This document shows positions 8,146 through 16,746 of a DNA stretch of 64,000 nucleotides, in pieces (position 1 is the stretch's first letter; the number at the start of each line of letters is the position of its first letter). A program made the position numbers and the translations under genes. The notes below the pieces were generated by a model. The model saw only the letters and a list, made by a program, of their open reading frames with translations, had not been told where the DNA came from and ran no database searches. The DNA is from JAJTHC01 sp044358835 (GTDB taxonomy: Bacteria > Cyanobacteriota > Vampirovibrionia > Vampirovibrionales > JAJTHC01). The stretch lies in assembly GCA_044358835.1 (NCBI GenBank), contig JBIKNF010000007.1:1-64000 (forward strand), in the 5' to 3' direction.

Positions 8146-10565
8146 TTTTCCCTTTTTAGAATATTTTGTGCCCCCCTTAGTTCGGACTCGAAAAAGGTGC
8201 TATTTAAAGAAAGCCTATCAACTATTTCCTGAGCAATTTTTTGTGCTTCTTCTCTATCTCCAGCTCTTTCGAGAGCCTTGGCATAGAAATATTTATCGTC
8301 AATAGATTTAAGTACCTTGTCAAAACCTTTGCGTTTAAGAAGAGTTAGCGCTTTTTGGGGTTCTAGTAAAAGTGAAAGGTCTTTTATGGGGTCAAAACTG
8401 CCTGGATGCTCTTGGCACGCTAGTTCTAGTTCTTTTATGGCGTCATCCTTTTGTCCTCTAACCTTATACAACGAAGCCATGTTCCTCCGCATCAGAATTG
8501 AGTCTTCAGTAAGTCCGAGTTTTTTAGCACGCTCAACCATCGCTTCATGAAAGGGTGCTATCTCTTTCAAATTTATATTCTTTACTCCACTTCTTAGATC
8601 ATCATCATCATACATATGATGTATCTGACGAGTATGATCTTCAAACTCGTCATCTGACAGATCAAGCATCAACTTAAATCTTTGTTGTTCCCTACTGCTT
8701 GCTTCGGGTAATTCTACTGTTGGTGGTTTTGCTGGTGCATCAACTGCTCCTGCTCGTGGTGCTGGTGCTGATGCTGCTGGTGGTGCTGGTGCTGGTCGTG
8801 CTGGTGCTTGTGTTGTTGCTGGTACTTCTGCTCCTGCATTTCCTGCTGGTGTTGCTGGTGCTTGTCGTGCTGGTGCTGGTGCTGATACCGGTGGTGTTGG
8901 GGATACTACATCTACCTCTCCTCGCGCTGGGGGTAAGAGAGGTGTAGGTGCCCGTCGTGCTGGTGCTGGTGTTTCAACTCTTGGTGCTGGCATTGGTCCA
9001 TCCCAAGGATCTGGCAAGATTCCTGCTGGTGCTGATACTGGTGGTGTTGGGGATACTACATCTACCTCTCCTCGCGCTGGGGGTAAGAGAGGTGTAGGTG
9101 CCCGTCGTGCTGGTGCTGGTGTTTCAACTCTTGGTGCTGGCATTGATCCATCCCACCAAGGATCTGCCCAGATTCTTGTTGTTGATGCTGGTGTTGCTGA
9201 TCGCGCTGGGGCTGAGGCTGGTACATTTTCTACTGCGCTTGCTCCTTTTGAGGCTTGACCTGGAATTCGTCCCTTTGCACGTACCCAAAAGTCCCTTACA
9301 TTACCTAAGAAACCTGTTGCATGCTGTCTAGTTGTTTCCAAATCTTTTCCAAGAGTCCAATTAGGTATTCCTGTTGCTCGACTTAACACATTTCGGGCGT
9401 TTTCTTGTGCGCGCCTTCTCAATGTTACTGGTGGTGTTGGTGCTGGTGCTCCTGGTGGTGTTGGTGCATGTGGTGCTGCTGTTGCATCTGGTGCTGGTGC
9501 TGGGGCTGAGGCTGGGGCTACTGCATCTCCTGCTGATGATGCTGATCCTGCTGATCCTGCTGTTGGTGGTGGTGCTGCATTTCCTGCTCCTGATACTGTT
9601 GCTGGTGCTGGTGCTGGTGCTGGTGCTGGTGATGCTGATGCTGATGCTGATGCTGATGCTGATGCTGGTGATGCTAATGCTGGTGATGCTGGTGATGCTG
9701 ATGCTGGTGATGCTGGTGATGCTGATGCTGGTGCATCAACTGCTCCTGCATTTCCTGATGCTGGTGCTGGTGGTGCTCCTGCTGGTGCTGTTGTTGGTGT
9801 TGGTGTTGCTGGTGCATCTGGTGGTGCTGGTGCATCAACTGCTCCTGCATTTCCTGATGCTGGTGCTGGTGGTGCTCCTGCTGGTGCTGTTGTTGGTGTT
9901 GGTGTTGCTGGTGCATCTGGTGGTGCTGGTGCATCAACTGCTCCTGCATTTCCTGATGCTGGTGCTGGTGGTGTTGCTGGTCTGGAGGAGGAGGTATAAG
10001 TACCACCACCACCACGGCGCGGTGCGGGAGGTGTCTGTTGAACAACTTCTTCTACAGGCTTTGTCACGTTGTCCAATTCTTTAGGTGCGTTGGATGCTAC
10101 TTCCTCGCCTTCTCTTCTCAAAAAACCAAAGGTTTTTCCCAAAAACTCTCCGACGTCTTGACGTTTCCACAATAACAGGCCCGCCGTGGCAAGAATGCCG
10201 GCGCCTAGGGCCACGTTTCTACCCGTATGGTCTTCTTCTGCTGGTGCTGTGACTTTTGCAGAATGTACGGGGCTTGTGGCCACAGGGGGGGTAGCAGGTG
10301 GCGTCAAAGGACTCGTCGCCGAAGAAGACGAAGAGTGAACCTCTGCCCCAGTCTTCAAATCAACAGGCGAAGTCGTTGGGGCATAGTTAAACGCCGTAGA
10401 ATCCACAACGGGCGCTGGGCCTGTGTTCATCGCGTAAAAATCCGCAGAAGGGGTAGTCCCTTGATTCAAAAGCGGTAGCGTGGATGCCAAAGGTCGGGGG
10501 GGGGGGGCGAACGCAGATTGTGGCGCTTGAGTAAACGAAAAAACATTCATCGTGTTCATAGCCAT
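8139..10565 (-). CDS. Large Pro/Ala-rich repeat protein with membrane segment and C-terminal TPR-like domain
   Basis: The 808-residue product has four parts. An N-terminal Pro/Ser/Ala-rich region of about 110 residues is followed by one hydrophobic segment (NVALGAGILATAGLLLWKR, about 115-133). Then come about 500 residues of low-complexity Pro/Ala/Gly/Ser sequence. The C-terminal domain of about 150 residues contains paired helices resembling TPR repeats (KVRGQKDDAIKELELACQ, AKALERAGDREEAQKIAQE). The central part includes perfect in-frame DNA repeats (99-bp and 150-bp units) and 6-bp microsatellites. This architecture suggests an anchored, extended spacer carrying a protein-binding domain at the surface or pole; the function is unknown. 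The start at 10565 follows AAGGGAA. A run of twelve C lies at codons 21-25. Confidence 0.75.
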   Translation of the reverse strand: MAMNTMNVFSFTQAPQSAFAPPPRPLASTLPLLNQGTTPSADFYAMNTGPAPVVDSTAFNYAPTTSPVDLKTGAEVHSSSSSATSPLTPPATPPVATSPVHSAKVTAPAEEDHTGRNVALGAGILATAGLLLWKRQDVGEFLGKTFGFLRREGEEVASNAPKELDNVTKPVEEVVQQTPPAPRRGGGGTYTSSSRPATPPAPASGNAGAVDAPAPPDAPATPTPTTAPAGAPPAPASGNAGAVDAPAPPDAPATPTPTTAPAGAPPAPASGNAGAVDAPASASPASPASASPASPALASPASASASASASASPAPAPAPAPATVSGAGNAAPPPTAGSAGSASSAGDAVAPASAPAPAPDATAAPHAPTPPGAPAPTPPVTLRRRAQENARNVLSRATGIPNWTLGKDLETTRQHATGFLGNVRDFWVRAKGRIPGQASKGASAVENVPASAPARSATPASTTRIWADPWWDGSMPAPRVETPAPARRAPTPLLPPARGEVDVVSPTPPVSAPAGILPDPWDGPMPAPRVETPAPARRAPTPLLPPARGEVDVVSPTPPVSAPAPARQAPATPAGNAGAEVPATTQAPARPAPAPPAASAPAPRAGAVDAPAKPPTVELPEASSREQQRFKLMLDLSDDEFEDHTRQIHHMYDDDDLRSGVKNINLKEIAPFHEAMVERAKKLGLTEDSILMRRNMASLYKVRGQKDDAIKELELACQEHPGSFDPIKDLSLLLEPQKALTLLKRKGFDKVLKSIDDKYFYAKALERAGDREEAQKIAQEIVDRLSLNSTFFESELRGAQNILKREKW
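8881..9150. repeat. Two copies of a 150-bp direct repeat inside the Pro/Ala-rich gene
   Basis: The segment beginning near 8881 recurs at 9031 with very few changes and encodes a repeated 50-residue block containing ARRAPTPLLPPARGEVDVV. The period is a multiple of three, so copy-number change would keep the frame. Confidence 0.85.
9601..9732. repeat. Hexanucleotide microsatellite inside the Pro/Ala-rich gene
   Basis: Runs of GGTGCT and GATGCT on the plus strand encode alternating Ala-Pro and Ala-Ser on the coding (minus) strand. The steps are 6 and 9 bases, so slippage would alter length without frameshift. Confidence 0.85.
9742..9980. repeat. 99-bp tandem repeat, two full and one partial copy
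   Basis: Units start at 9742, 9841 and 9940 and appear identical by eye. Each encodes the same 33-residue Pro/Ala/Thr-rich block around SGNAGAVDAPAPPDAP. Such identity implies recent amplification. Confidence 0.9.
10496..10507. repeat. Run of twelve G (twelve C in the coding strand) near the 5' end of a gene
   Basis: The tract encodes Ala-Pro-Pro-Pro within the first 25 codons of the Pro/Ala-rich protein. Gain or loss of one base would truncate the protein at once, as in known contingency loci. Confidence 0.85.
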
Positions 10566-10757
10566 GTGTGGTAATTCCCTTGAATCTTGGTAATAAGAAA
10601 TGCCTAAATAATGCTTAACAATAGCATAAAAACAAAATGCACTAAACTTGTGCGCTTCACGCGGTGATGCTTTCTGCGCTTTCCCTTTAGGTGATTTTCG
10701 CTTATAATAGGTGGGTTTACATCCCCATCGCGTTCAATTAAAGAGAGGCTTCCCCCC

Positions 10758-12644
10758 ATGACAAATGCTCTAGAATCCTGCCAAGCGTGGCTTTCTGCAC
10801 TCGACTGGCACGCTGTTGACAAAAAAGACTTCGGCGCCCTGTCTCACGAAGAACAACTCATCCGCATTCGCCACAGTTCCGCCCACGTGCTGGCCTGCGC
10901 CTTAGAAGAACTCTACCCCACCGTGCAGTTTGCCACAGGCCCCGCCACCCCCACAGGCTTTTTTTATGATGTCAAAATAGACGGCGTGTCCATCAAAGAA
11001 GACGACCTTGAAGCCATCTCAAGCAAAATGAAAACCGTGGTAGGCAAAGCCCACCCCTTTGAAGTGGCCAGTGTGCCCTTAAGCGAAGCCATTCACTATT
11101 TTACGGCCAAACAACAGCCTCATAAGCTTGAGATATTGGAGAAAATCAAGGGTCGAGGCATTGAAAACGTCACCCTGTATCGATCAGGCGCTTTTATTGA
11201 TTTGTGTGCGGGCCCGCATGTGCCACACACTGGGCTTTGTGGTTCTACGCAACTCACCGCCCTTGCTGCCAGCCACTGGAAAGATGAAGATCAACCCAGC
11301 TTGACCCGCATTACTGGCACAGCATGGAAAACGCCGAAAGACCTCAAGCGTTACCTTGAGTTTGTGGAAGATTCCAAAAGTCGGGATCACCGTGTGCTAG
11401 GGCCGCAACTCGATTTGTTTCAGTTTCATCCGTGGGCGGCAGGGGCGATGTGGTCTCCCAATGGGGTGAAGGTGCGTCGATGCATTGAAGCCTTTTGGCG
11501 AGAAACGCTGGAACGTTACGGCTATGTGGAAATTTCTAACCCCGTGCTTTACAAAAAGGAACTCTTTCAATGCTCAGGGCATTGGCACCATTATCAAGAC
11601 AATATGTTTATCGTCAACGATGCCGAGGGCGAGCCTGAATACGCTGTTAAGCCCATGAATTGCCCCGATACCATGCTCTATTTCAAAAGCAAATTGCATA
11701 GCTATAAGGAATTGCCCTTGCGCATTGCTGAAGGGCAGATTCTACACCGCAATGAAGCCACAGGTGCCATGCACGGCTTAATGCGCACGCGCATGTTCAC
11801 CCAAGACGATGCCCACATTTTCGCCACGCCAGATCAAGTGCAAAGCGAAGTGGCTCATCTGTTTAAGATGCTCGATGAAGTATACAAGCTCTTTAATTTG
11901 GACTACCAGTTCAGCATGTCGACCCGCCCTGACGAGTTCTTGGGTGAAATCGCCGTGTGGGACGAAGCCGAAGCCGCCTTGCGCGCCGCTCTTGATGCCA
12001 CGGGTCGCCCTTACGCCATTGAAGAGGGCGAGGGTGCCTTTTACGGCCCTAAAATCGATGTACAGATTCGTGATAGCCTGGGGCGTTTGTGGCAATGTGG
12101 CACCTTCCAGCTCGATTTTCAATTGCCTGAACGTTTTGAACTCACCTATATTGATGCCGACGGCACGGCTAAGCGTCCGATTGTGATTCACCGTGCCATT
12201 TTTGGTTCGTTTGAGCGGTTCATCGGCATTTTGGTGGAACATTTGGGCGGTGCCTTCCCCACATGGCTCGCCCCTGTGCAGGTGGCGGTTTTGCCAATTG
12301 GTGAAAGTCACAAGGCGTATGCGGAAACGGTGCAAAACGCCTTGAAGGAGGCAGGCATCCGCACGATGTTGGAAGTGGACGATAGCATTAACTATCGGGT
12401 GCGTTCGTGCGAAACGCGCAAGGTGCCGGTGATGCTGATTATGGGCGATCGTGAGGCGGAAGAAGGCATGGTTTCGGTGCGTCGCTACCATGTGGGGGCG
12501 AAGAAGGTGTTGCCTTTGGCGGACTTGGTGGCGGAAGTCGTGGCGGAGGTGAAGACCCGTGTGCTGAATGTGGAAATTAAGACCTACGACGACCTCTTCT
12601 TCCGCCCCTCTGACAGCCTCTCGACGGAGGCGGAGGAGTATTGA
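10758..12644 (+). CDS. thrS: Threonyl-tRNA synthetase lacking the TGS domain
   Basis: ThrS charges tRNA-Thr in the cytoplasm. The N-terminal editing domain starts almost at once (HSSAHVLACALEELYP, about residue 38; LCAGPHVPHTG, about 152), so the usual TGS domain is absent. The class II core shows MNCP (zinc-ligand Cys, about residue 300), the motif 2 segment HGLMRTRMFTQDDAH (about 336-350), and IHRAIFGSFERFIG (motif 3, about 476). The anticodon-binding domain follows. The common MNCPGH is MNCPDT here, a small departure. The start follows an AGAGAGG site. A TATAAT lies at 10703-10708. A glycosyltransferase gene follows 24 bases downstream. Confidence 0.95.
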   Translation: MTNALESCQAWLSALDWHAVDKKDFGALSHEEQLIRIRHSSAHVLACALEELYPTVQFATGPATPTGFFYDVKIDGVSIKEDDLEAISSKMKTVVGKAHPFEVASVPLSEAIHYFTAKQQPHKLEILEKIKGRGIENVTLYRSGAFIDLCAGPHVPHTGLCGSTQLTALAASHWKDEDQPSLTRITGTAWKTPKDLKRYLEFVEDSKSRDHRVLGPQLDLFQFHPWAAGAMWSPNGVKVRRCIEAFWRETLERYGYVEISNPVLYKKELFQCSGHWHHYQDNMFIVNDAEGEPEYAVKPMNCPDTMLYFKSKLHSYKELPLRIAEGQILHRNEATGAMHGLMRTRMFTQDDAHIFATPDQVQSEVAHLFKMLDEVYKLFNLDYQFSMSTRPDEFLGEIAVWDEAEAALRAALDATGRPYAIEEGEGAFYGPKIDVQIRDSLGRLWQCGTFQLDFQLPERFELTYIDADGTAKRPIVIHRAIFGSFERFIGILVEHLGGAFPTWLAPVQVAVLPIGESHKAYAETVQNALKEAGIRTMLEVDDSINYRVRSCETRKVPVMLIMGDREAEEGMVSVRRYHVGAKKVLPLADLVAEVVAEVKTRVLNVEIKTYDDLFFRPSDSLSTEAEEY

Positions 12645-12668
12645 AACTATTCTAAGGAGTCGTTAAAA

Positions 12669-13514
12669 ATGCATTTTAATCTTGATTTAAAACACAAACT
12701 CAAGGATTTACAGGACTATGAGGACATTCTAGAATCCATAAAATATGAACTGGCTGATGAGCTTCCACGGCTTAAGCGCCCCCATATTTGTGAGATATAC
12801 ACAACCCTTAACGCTATTGTGGTCCAAAAAGCAAGTCTTTGTCGCTTTGGAGATGGTGAAATACAACTGCTTAAGGGGGTGGATATTCCCTTTCAAAAGG
12901 CTTCATTAGCATTGACAGATCGTTTAAAAGAAATTTTGTCTTCAAAAGACCCGTCCATTTTTATTGGCATCCCTCGAATGCTGTATGGATCTAAACAGAA
13001 TATCGTCCCATTCGCTAAATACTGGTGGCGAGAAAACGGGCAGGCCTTTCGCAATACACTCGAAAAATATATTGATTTGAATCATACCTACTATATGGCA
13101 GAAGTCACGTTAGCCTTTAGTTTGTTTGAACAATATGACCTTCATAGCTATTTTGAAGAGATTTCAAAACTTTGGAAGGGATTAGACATTACAGTGGTTT
13201 GCGGTGACAGCGTGTTTGAAAAAATAGACTATAACATATTTGATTCGGCACAGTCCATTGAATACCTTTGGGCGCCTTCACTTAATGCGTTTGATTCGTA
13301 TGAGGATTTGTTAAAACGTTGTAAATCAATCCCGACTGAACGATTGGTGATTGCGGTACTAGGTCCTACAGCGACTGTGTTGGCCTACGACTTGGCTAAG
13401 AAGGGGTATCAATGTTTAGATTTAGGACATATTGCCAAATCGTATGACTGGTTTAAAAAGCATAAACTTGCTAGAGAACAGAATGATGCCGTTGACTTTT
13501 TTAATCCTGATTGA
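12669..13514 (+). CDS. GT-D fold glycosyltransferase family protein
   Basis: The 281-residue protein shows the hallmark SLCRFGDGE motif (about residue 55) and the C-terminal pattern VLGPTATVLAYDLAKKGYQ...DLGH (about 229-253) of the GT-D family, the group first described from a streptococcal protein glycosyltransferase (DUF1792). These enzymes transfer glucose or a similar sugar from a nucleotide sugar to a glycan. Here the acceptor is unknown. AT-rich codon use contrasts with thrS upstream and rsmA downstream, which suggests an acquired gene. A strong AAGGAGT ribosome site precedes the start. There are no other glycan genes next to it. Confidence 0.8.
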   Translation: MHFNLDLKHKLKDLQDYEDILESIKYELADELPRLKRPHICEIYTTLNAIVVQKASLCRFGDGEIQLLKGVDIPFQKASLALTDRLKEILSSKDPSIFIGIPRMLYGSKQNIVPFAKYWWRENGQAFRNTLEKYIDLNHTYYMAEVTLAFSLFEQYDLHSYFEEISKLWKGLDITVVCGDSVFEKIDYNIFDSAQSIEYLWAPSLNAFDSYEDLLKRCKSIPTERLVIAVLGPTATVLAYDLAKKGYQCLDLGHIAKSYDWFKKHKLAREQNDAVDFFNPD

Positions 13515-13730
13515 GCCTTCCTTAGCCACTGGAAGCGACATGACCTTTTAATATTGGGGTAAGCCCATATAATCACGAAACGGTGTGGCTTTTTACCGAT
13601 GCGGTTCAGGCGTTTATGTTTGCGCTACACTTATTTCTATAATACTTCTATAGAAGTTGTATGGATTTCCATAAAAGCATTGATACAAAAGTTTATACAG
13701 GCCCACACCTAAAAAAAAGGAATCTTTCCC

Positions 13731-14678
13731 TTGGGTATTCAAGACAAATTCAAACGCAGTCGTGCCAAAATCGAAGACAAAGACACCAAGCGAAATCACC
13801 GACGAGCAGAAAAAAAGCCCAACCCGCTTTTAATTGAAGCCAAACGCATGCTTGCGCGCAAGCGATTTGGCCAGAACTTCTTGGTGCATCAAGGCACGAT
13901 TGACGGCATCGTGCGATGTTTGGATCTCGATCCCACCGATCACGTCCTTGAAATTGGGCCGGGCTTGGGGTTTTTGACCCGCAGTTTGCTTCCCAAGGTC
14001 GAACATCTCACCGCGGTTGAGCTGGATTACCGCATGGTGGACTATCTCAGTGACGCCTTTAGACGCTCGCCTGAATGGGCCAAAATGAATCTCGTCTCGC
14101 AAGACATCATGTCCGTAGACGTCCCCACACTCATGCCGTGTGAAACCTTTAAAGTGGTGGGCAATTTACCCTATAACATCACCAGTGGGGTATTATTCAA
14201 GTTCGCTGGGGAAATGACCCAAACGGATCAACCCTTACGCAAACGGGTGAAACAACTGACGTTTATGGTACAAAAAGAAGTGGGTGAACGCATCACCGCC
14301 AAAGAAGGTTCAAAAGACTACGGGCCGTTGTCCATTGCGCTTCAGTATTGGTTTGATTGCCAGTTGGAGTTTTTGGTGCCGCCCACCGTGTTTGAACCAC
14401 AACCGAAGGTGATGTCCGTGGTGATTAGCCTTTACCCTCGTCAAGAAGGTTTATGCCCCGTGAGTGATTTAACACTGATGCAACGCATTGTGCGCACCAC
14501 CTTTCAACAGCGTCGCAAAATGTTGCGAAATACCCTGTTAAACGATCACTTAGTAAACGCCGAAGCACTTGAAGGCGTCTTAGCTGTGGCGGGGGTGAAT
14601 CCAGAAGCACGCCCTGAAAGCTTGAGCATTGAAGCCTTTGCCAAACTAACGGATGCCATTCATGCGCTGCCCCGCTAA
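13731..14678 (+). CDS. rsmA: 16S rRNA dimethyladenosine transferase RsmA (KsgA)
   Basis: RsmA dimethylates two adjacent adenines near the 3' end of 16S rRNA during small-subunit maturation. Motifs are clear: FGQNFL (about 46), the SAM-binding LEIGPGLGF (about 73), and NLPYNI (about 144). The chosen start is a TTG preceded by AAGGAA; it adds a basic tail of about 40 residues to the usual family start (KKRFGQNFL-like). An internal start near the family consensus cannot be excluded. The stop overlaps the beginning of ispE by 26 bp, so the two are coupled. Confidence 0.92.
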   Translation: MGIQDKFKRSRAKIEDKDTKRNHRRAEKKPNPLLIEAKRMLARKRFGQNFLVHQGTIDGIVRCLDLDPTDHVLEIGPGLGFLTRSLLPKVEHLTAVELDYRMVDYLSDAFRRSPEWAKMNLVSQDIMSVDVPTLMPCETFKVVGNLPYNITSGVLFKFAGEMTQTDQPLRKRVKQLTFMVQKEVGERITAKEGSKDYGPLSIALQYWFDCQLEFLVPPTVFEPQPKVMSVVISLYPRQEGLCPVSDLTLMQRIVRTTFQQRRKMLRNTLLNDHLVNAEALEGVLAVAGVNPEARPESLSIEAFAKLTDAIHALPR

Positions 14679-15585
14679 ACTCAATCTCAGCCTACACGTG
14701 TTGGGCAAGCGCCCTGATGGCTACAGTGAGCTAGACAGCGTCGTGGCCTTACTCGACTGGTACGATGCGTTAAGCATCCGCCCGAGTCTTTGCGCGAATG
14801 ATGCGTCCAAACCAGACGTTTACTTCACCTCGAACGATCCCACCCTTCAAGCCCTTGGAGAAGACAATTTGGTGCTTCGTGGCATACGTGCCGTGCAACA
14901 CCAGCTTAGGCAAAGCCATCCTCACGTGAAGGGATTCCCTCCTGTAGACGTTTATTTAGAAAAACATCTACCGTATCAAGCGGGCTTAGGATCAGCGTCT
15001 TCCAATGCCGCTTGTGCCATACGTCAATATCATACGCTGGTGTGCCAGCAGTGGAACGAACTGACCCCACTAAGCGATGAGCAACTCCATGAGTTAGGGG
15101 CTGAAATTGGTTCAGATGTTCCCTTATTTCTAAAAAAAACACCCTTACTTCATCTTCAAGGCCGTGGGGAACATCTTGACGCCATAGTAGTCAATCCCAA
15201 CAGTTTCAAGGGGGTAAACGTGCTTGTGCTTAAATCAGCGCATATTGCCATTTCAACGAAAGACGCCTATTCGTGGGTGCATGAAGCCAAGGCGTATAGC
15301 ACACCTAAGCTTCTATTGATTGAAGGGCTTCAATCAGGGGTACCTTTAAAAGCGTTACAGCCTGCGATGCACAACGACTTTGAAGCCGTGGTTTTTGAAA
15401 AACATCCCGCATTAGCGCTTCAAAAAAAAGCGTTGTTAGACAAGGGCGCCTTTCATGCCATGCTATGTGGCAGTGGTTCGGCCGTGGTAGGGTTTTTTGA
15501 AACCGCCCACCTACCAAGCGAAAAGGAACAAGAACAGTTGCAAACCCGTTTAGGGGTGAAGCTTTGGCAAACGACCTTATTTTAG
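14653..15585 (+). CDS. ispE: 4-diphosphocytidyl-2-C-methyl-D-erythritol kinase
   Basis: IspE phosphorylates CDP-methylerythritol in the non-mevalonate isoprenoid pathway. The GHMP kinase motifs are present: the N-terminal AKLNLSLHVLGKRPDGY segment, the ATP-binding loop LGSASSNAACA (about 111), and MLCGSGSAVVGFF near residue 268. The 310-residue length fits. Two ATG codons, 14653 and 14662, are possible starts. It overlaps the 3' end of rsmA; an rsmA-ispE pairing is common in several phyla. Confidence 0.93.
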   Translation: MPFMRCPAKLNLSLHVLGKRPDGYSELDSVVALLDWYDALSIRPSLCANDASKPDVYFTSNDPTLQALGEDNLVLRGIRAVQHQLRQSHPHVKGFPPVDVYLEKHLPYQAGLGSASSNAACAIRQYHTLVCQQWNELTPLSDEQLHELGAEIGSDVPLFLKKTPLLHLQGRGEHLDAIVVNPNSFKGVNVLVLKSAHIAISTKDAYSWVHEAKAYSTPKLLLIEGLQSGVPLKALQPAMHNDFEAVVFEKHPALALQKKALLDKGAFHAMLCGSGSAVVGFFETAHLPSEKEQEQLQTRLGVKLWQTTLF

Positions 15586-15984
15586 GGCATTCTTGAATCT
15601 ACCTAAAAAATGTTACAAAACGTTACAATAAGAAACAGTCTATTGAATAACCCTAAGATGTATTTTTTAAACAAAGCACAAGGCTACTTTTTATATAGTA
15701 ATTGATTTTACTACCATAAAAGGATGGGCCTTAAAGCGTGCCATAAGTCCCTTGATATTATGCATCCACTAAACAGATGAATTTTAACAGATTGGCAAAA
15801 ATAAGTGTGTCAACTTTACAATTGTTTGTTATACTTTGGATATAGATTATTCTTAAGATTTTCTTAATTTATTTTTGTGTCCTCCCCTTACGAAGTCAAT
15901 GATTCAAAAATGTGTAGATCGCTTAAGAAATGGATTCCCTTCATCCGCTTGCCCCTTGCCTTTTCAGCTTAGAAAGATTTTCTT
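15586..15984. other. AT-rich intergenic region
   Basis: These 400 bases contain no credible gene. Several AT-rich runs and a TATACT around 15830 suggest a promoter for the downstream DivIC-like gene. No terminator hairpin for ispE is obvious. Confidence 0.5.
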
Positions 15985-16614
15985 GTGACGCAACCTTCGT
16001 TTTCTAGCCCTCCTTATCTCACCGAATCAACCGCCCCTGCCTTTGAAGCAGTGGAGTTCTTTTCGGGTGTGAACCCTGCTCGCGTCCATTCTCGGCGTCG
16101 TTTAATGCGTCGTTCAGGGCAACGTAATGTGGTGGATTTGCTCTTAAATGAAGCCCCCGCTTCACAAGCACAAGAACACGCATGGCCAGATGATATGCTG
16201 GCGGCTCCTACGTTTCGGCCTCGTCCTAAAAAAGAGTTTTCAAACCATGTGGCCGTTCGTACCCTAAAACTGGGGGTTGGGGCGGGTTTGCTTGCTGTAT
16301 TGGGTTGTCAATCACTCATTAAAGGGTGGAATCAGTCTGAAATTTGGGTGAAAAATGCGGTTAAATCAGTGGTTTTTTCAATACTGACGCTTTACCTTTT
16401 TGCGTCAAGTATTTCCTTAGGGCTGGGCATGCTTCAGGTGCATCATCAAGCGCCTGTGGTCAACGGTTTGTATGAGTCTCATCGACTCAAAAATGTGGCG
16501 CTTAAAACGGACATTAAGCGTATTGAAAGTGGGCAAGACGCCGAAGCCTTGGCTCGTGGCTATTTGGACATGGTTAAAGCTGGCGAAGTTCTGCTGAAAA
16601 TCCAACGCCCCTAA
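15985..16614 (+). CDS. DivIC/FtsB-like septum formation initiator family protein
   Basis: Starting at a GTG, the 209-residue protein has a basic, probably disordered cytoplasmic region of about 120 residues, a strong membrane segment (VVFSILTLYLFASSISLGLGML, about 126-150), and a short extracytoplasmic tail. The tail pattern, LKNVALKTDIKRIES then ALARGYLDMVKAGEVLLK, matches the end of DivIC/FtsB proteins, where a leucine-heptad coil is followed by an acidic-Ala-Arg, Leu-x-Met-Val-Lys-x-Gly-Glu motif. Those proteins join FtsL and FtsQ at the division site. The long cytoplasmic arm is unusual. A weaker hydrophobic stretch (LGVGAGLLAVLGC) lies at about residue 95. Confidence 0.6.
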   Translation: MTQPSFSSPPYLTESTAPAFEAVEFFSGVNPARVHSRRRLMRRSGQRNVVDLLLNEAPASQAQEHAWPDDMLAAPTFRPRPKKEFSNHVAVRTLKLGVGAGLLAVLGCQSLIKGWNQSEIWVKNAVKSVVFSILTLYLFASSISLGLGMLQVHHQAPVVNGLYESHRLKNVALKTDIKRIESGQDAEALARGYLDMVKAGEVLLKIQRP

Positions 16615-16655
16615 AAAAACACACACGCAAAAGGCACCTTACGAAGCAGGCCCGC

Positions 16656-16684
16656 TTGACAAGTGGATGCCTTTATTTTACACT
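16656..16684 (+). promoter_or_regulatory. Sigma-70-type promoter upstream of the frame-disrupted small gene
   Basis: TTGACA (16656-16661) and TACACT (16679-16684) are separated by exactly 17 bases, the best consensus match seen in the window. It lies about 60 bases ahead of the ATG at 16747. Confidence 0.7.
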
Positions 16685-16746
16685 TTGTAAAGTAGTTCAC
16701 TTTTTCTCTTCCTACTTCCCACCCAACCGTTTGGAAAGGTTTTCTC

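Noticed and set aside
9674..10045. Minus-strand His/Gln-rich frame
   Set aside because: It is the same repeats read in another frame; no family, no ribosome site.
9374..10084. Long plus-strand frame rich in Leu and Val within the Pro/Ala-rich gene
   Set aside because: It is the complement of GGTGCT-type repeats; the opposite strand has the start, ribosome site, folded C-terminal domain and coupled downstream gene.
11778..12491. Minus-strand 237-codon frame inside thrS
   Set aside because: It is a shadow of thrS with no recognisable motif; thrS is unambiguous.
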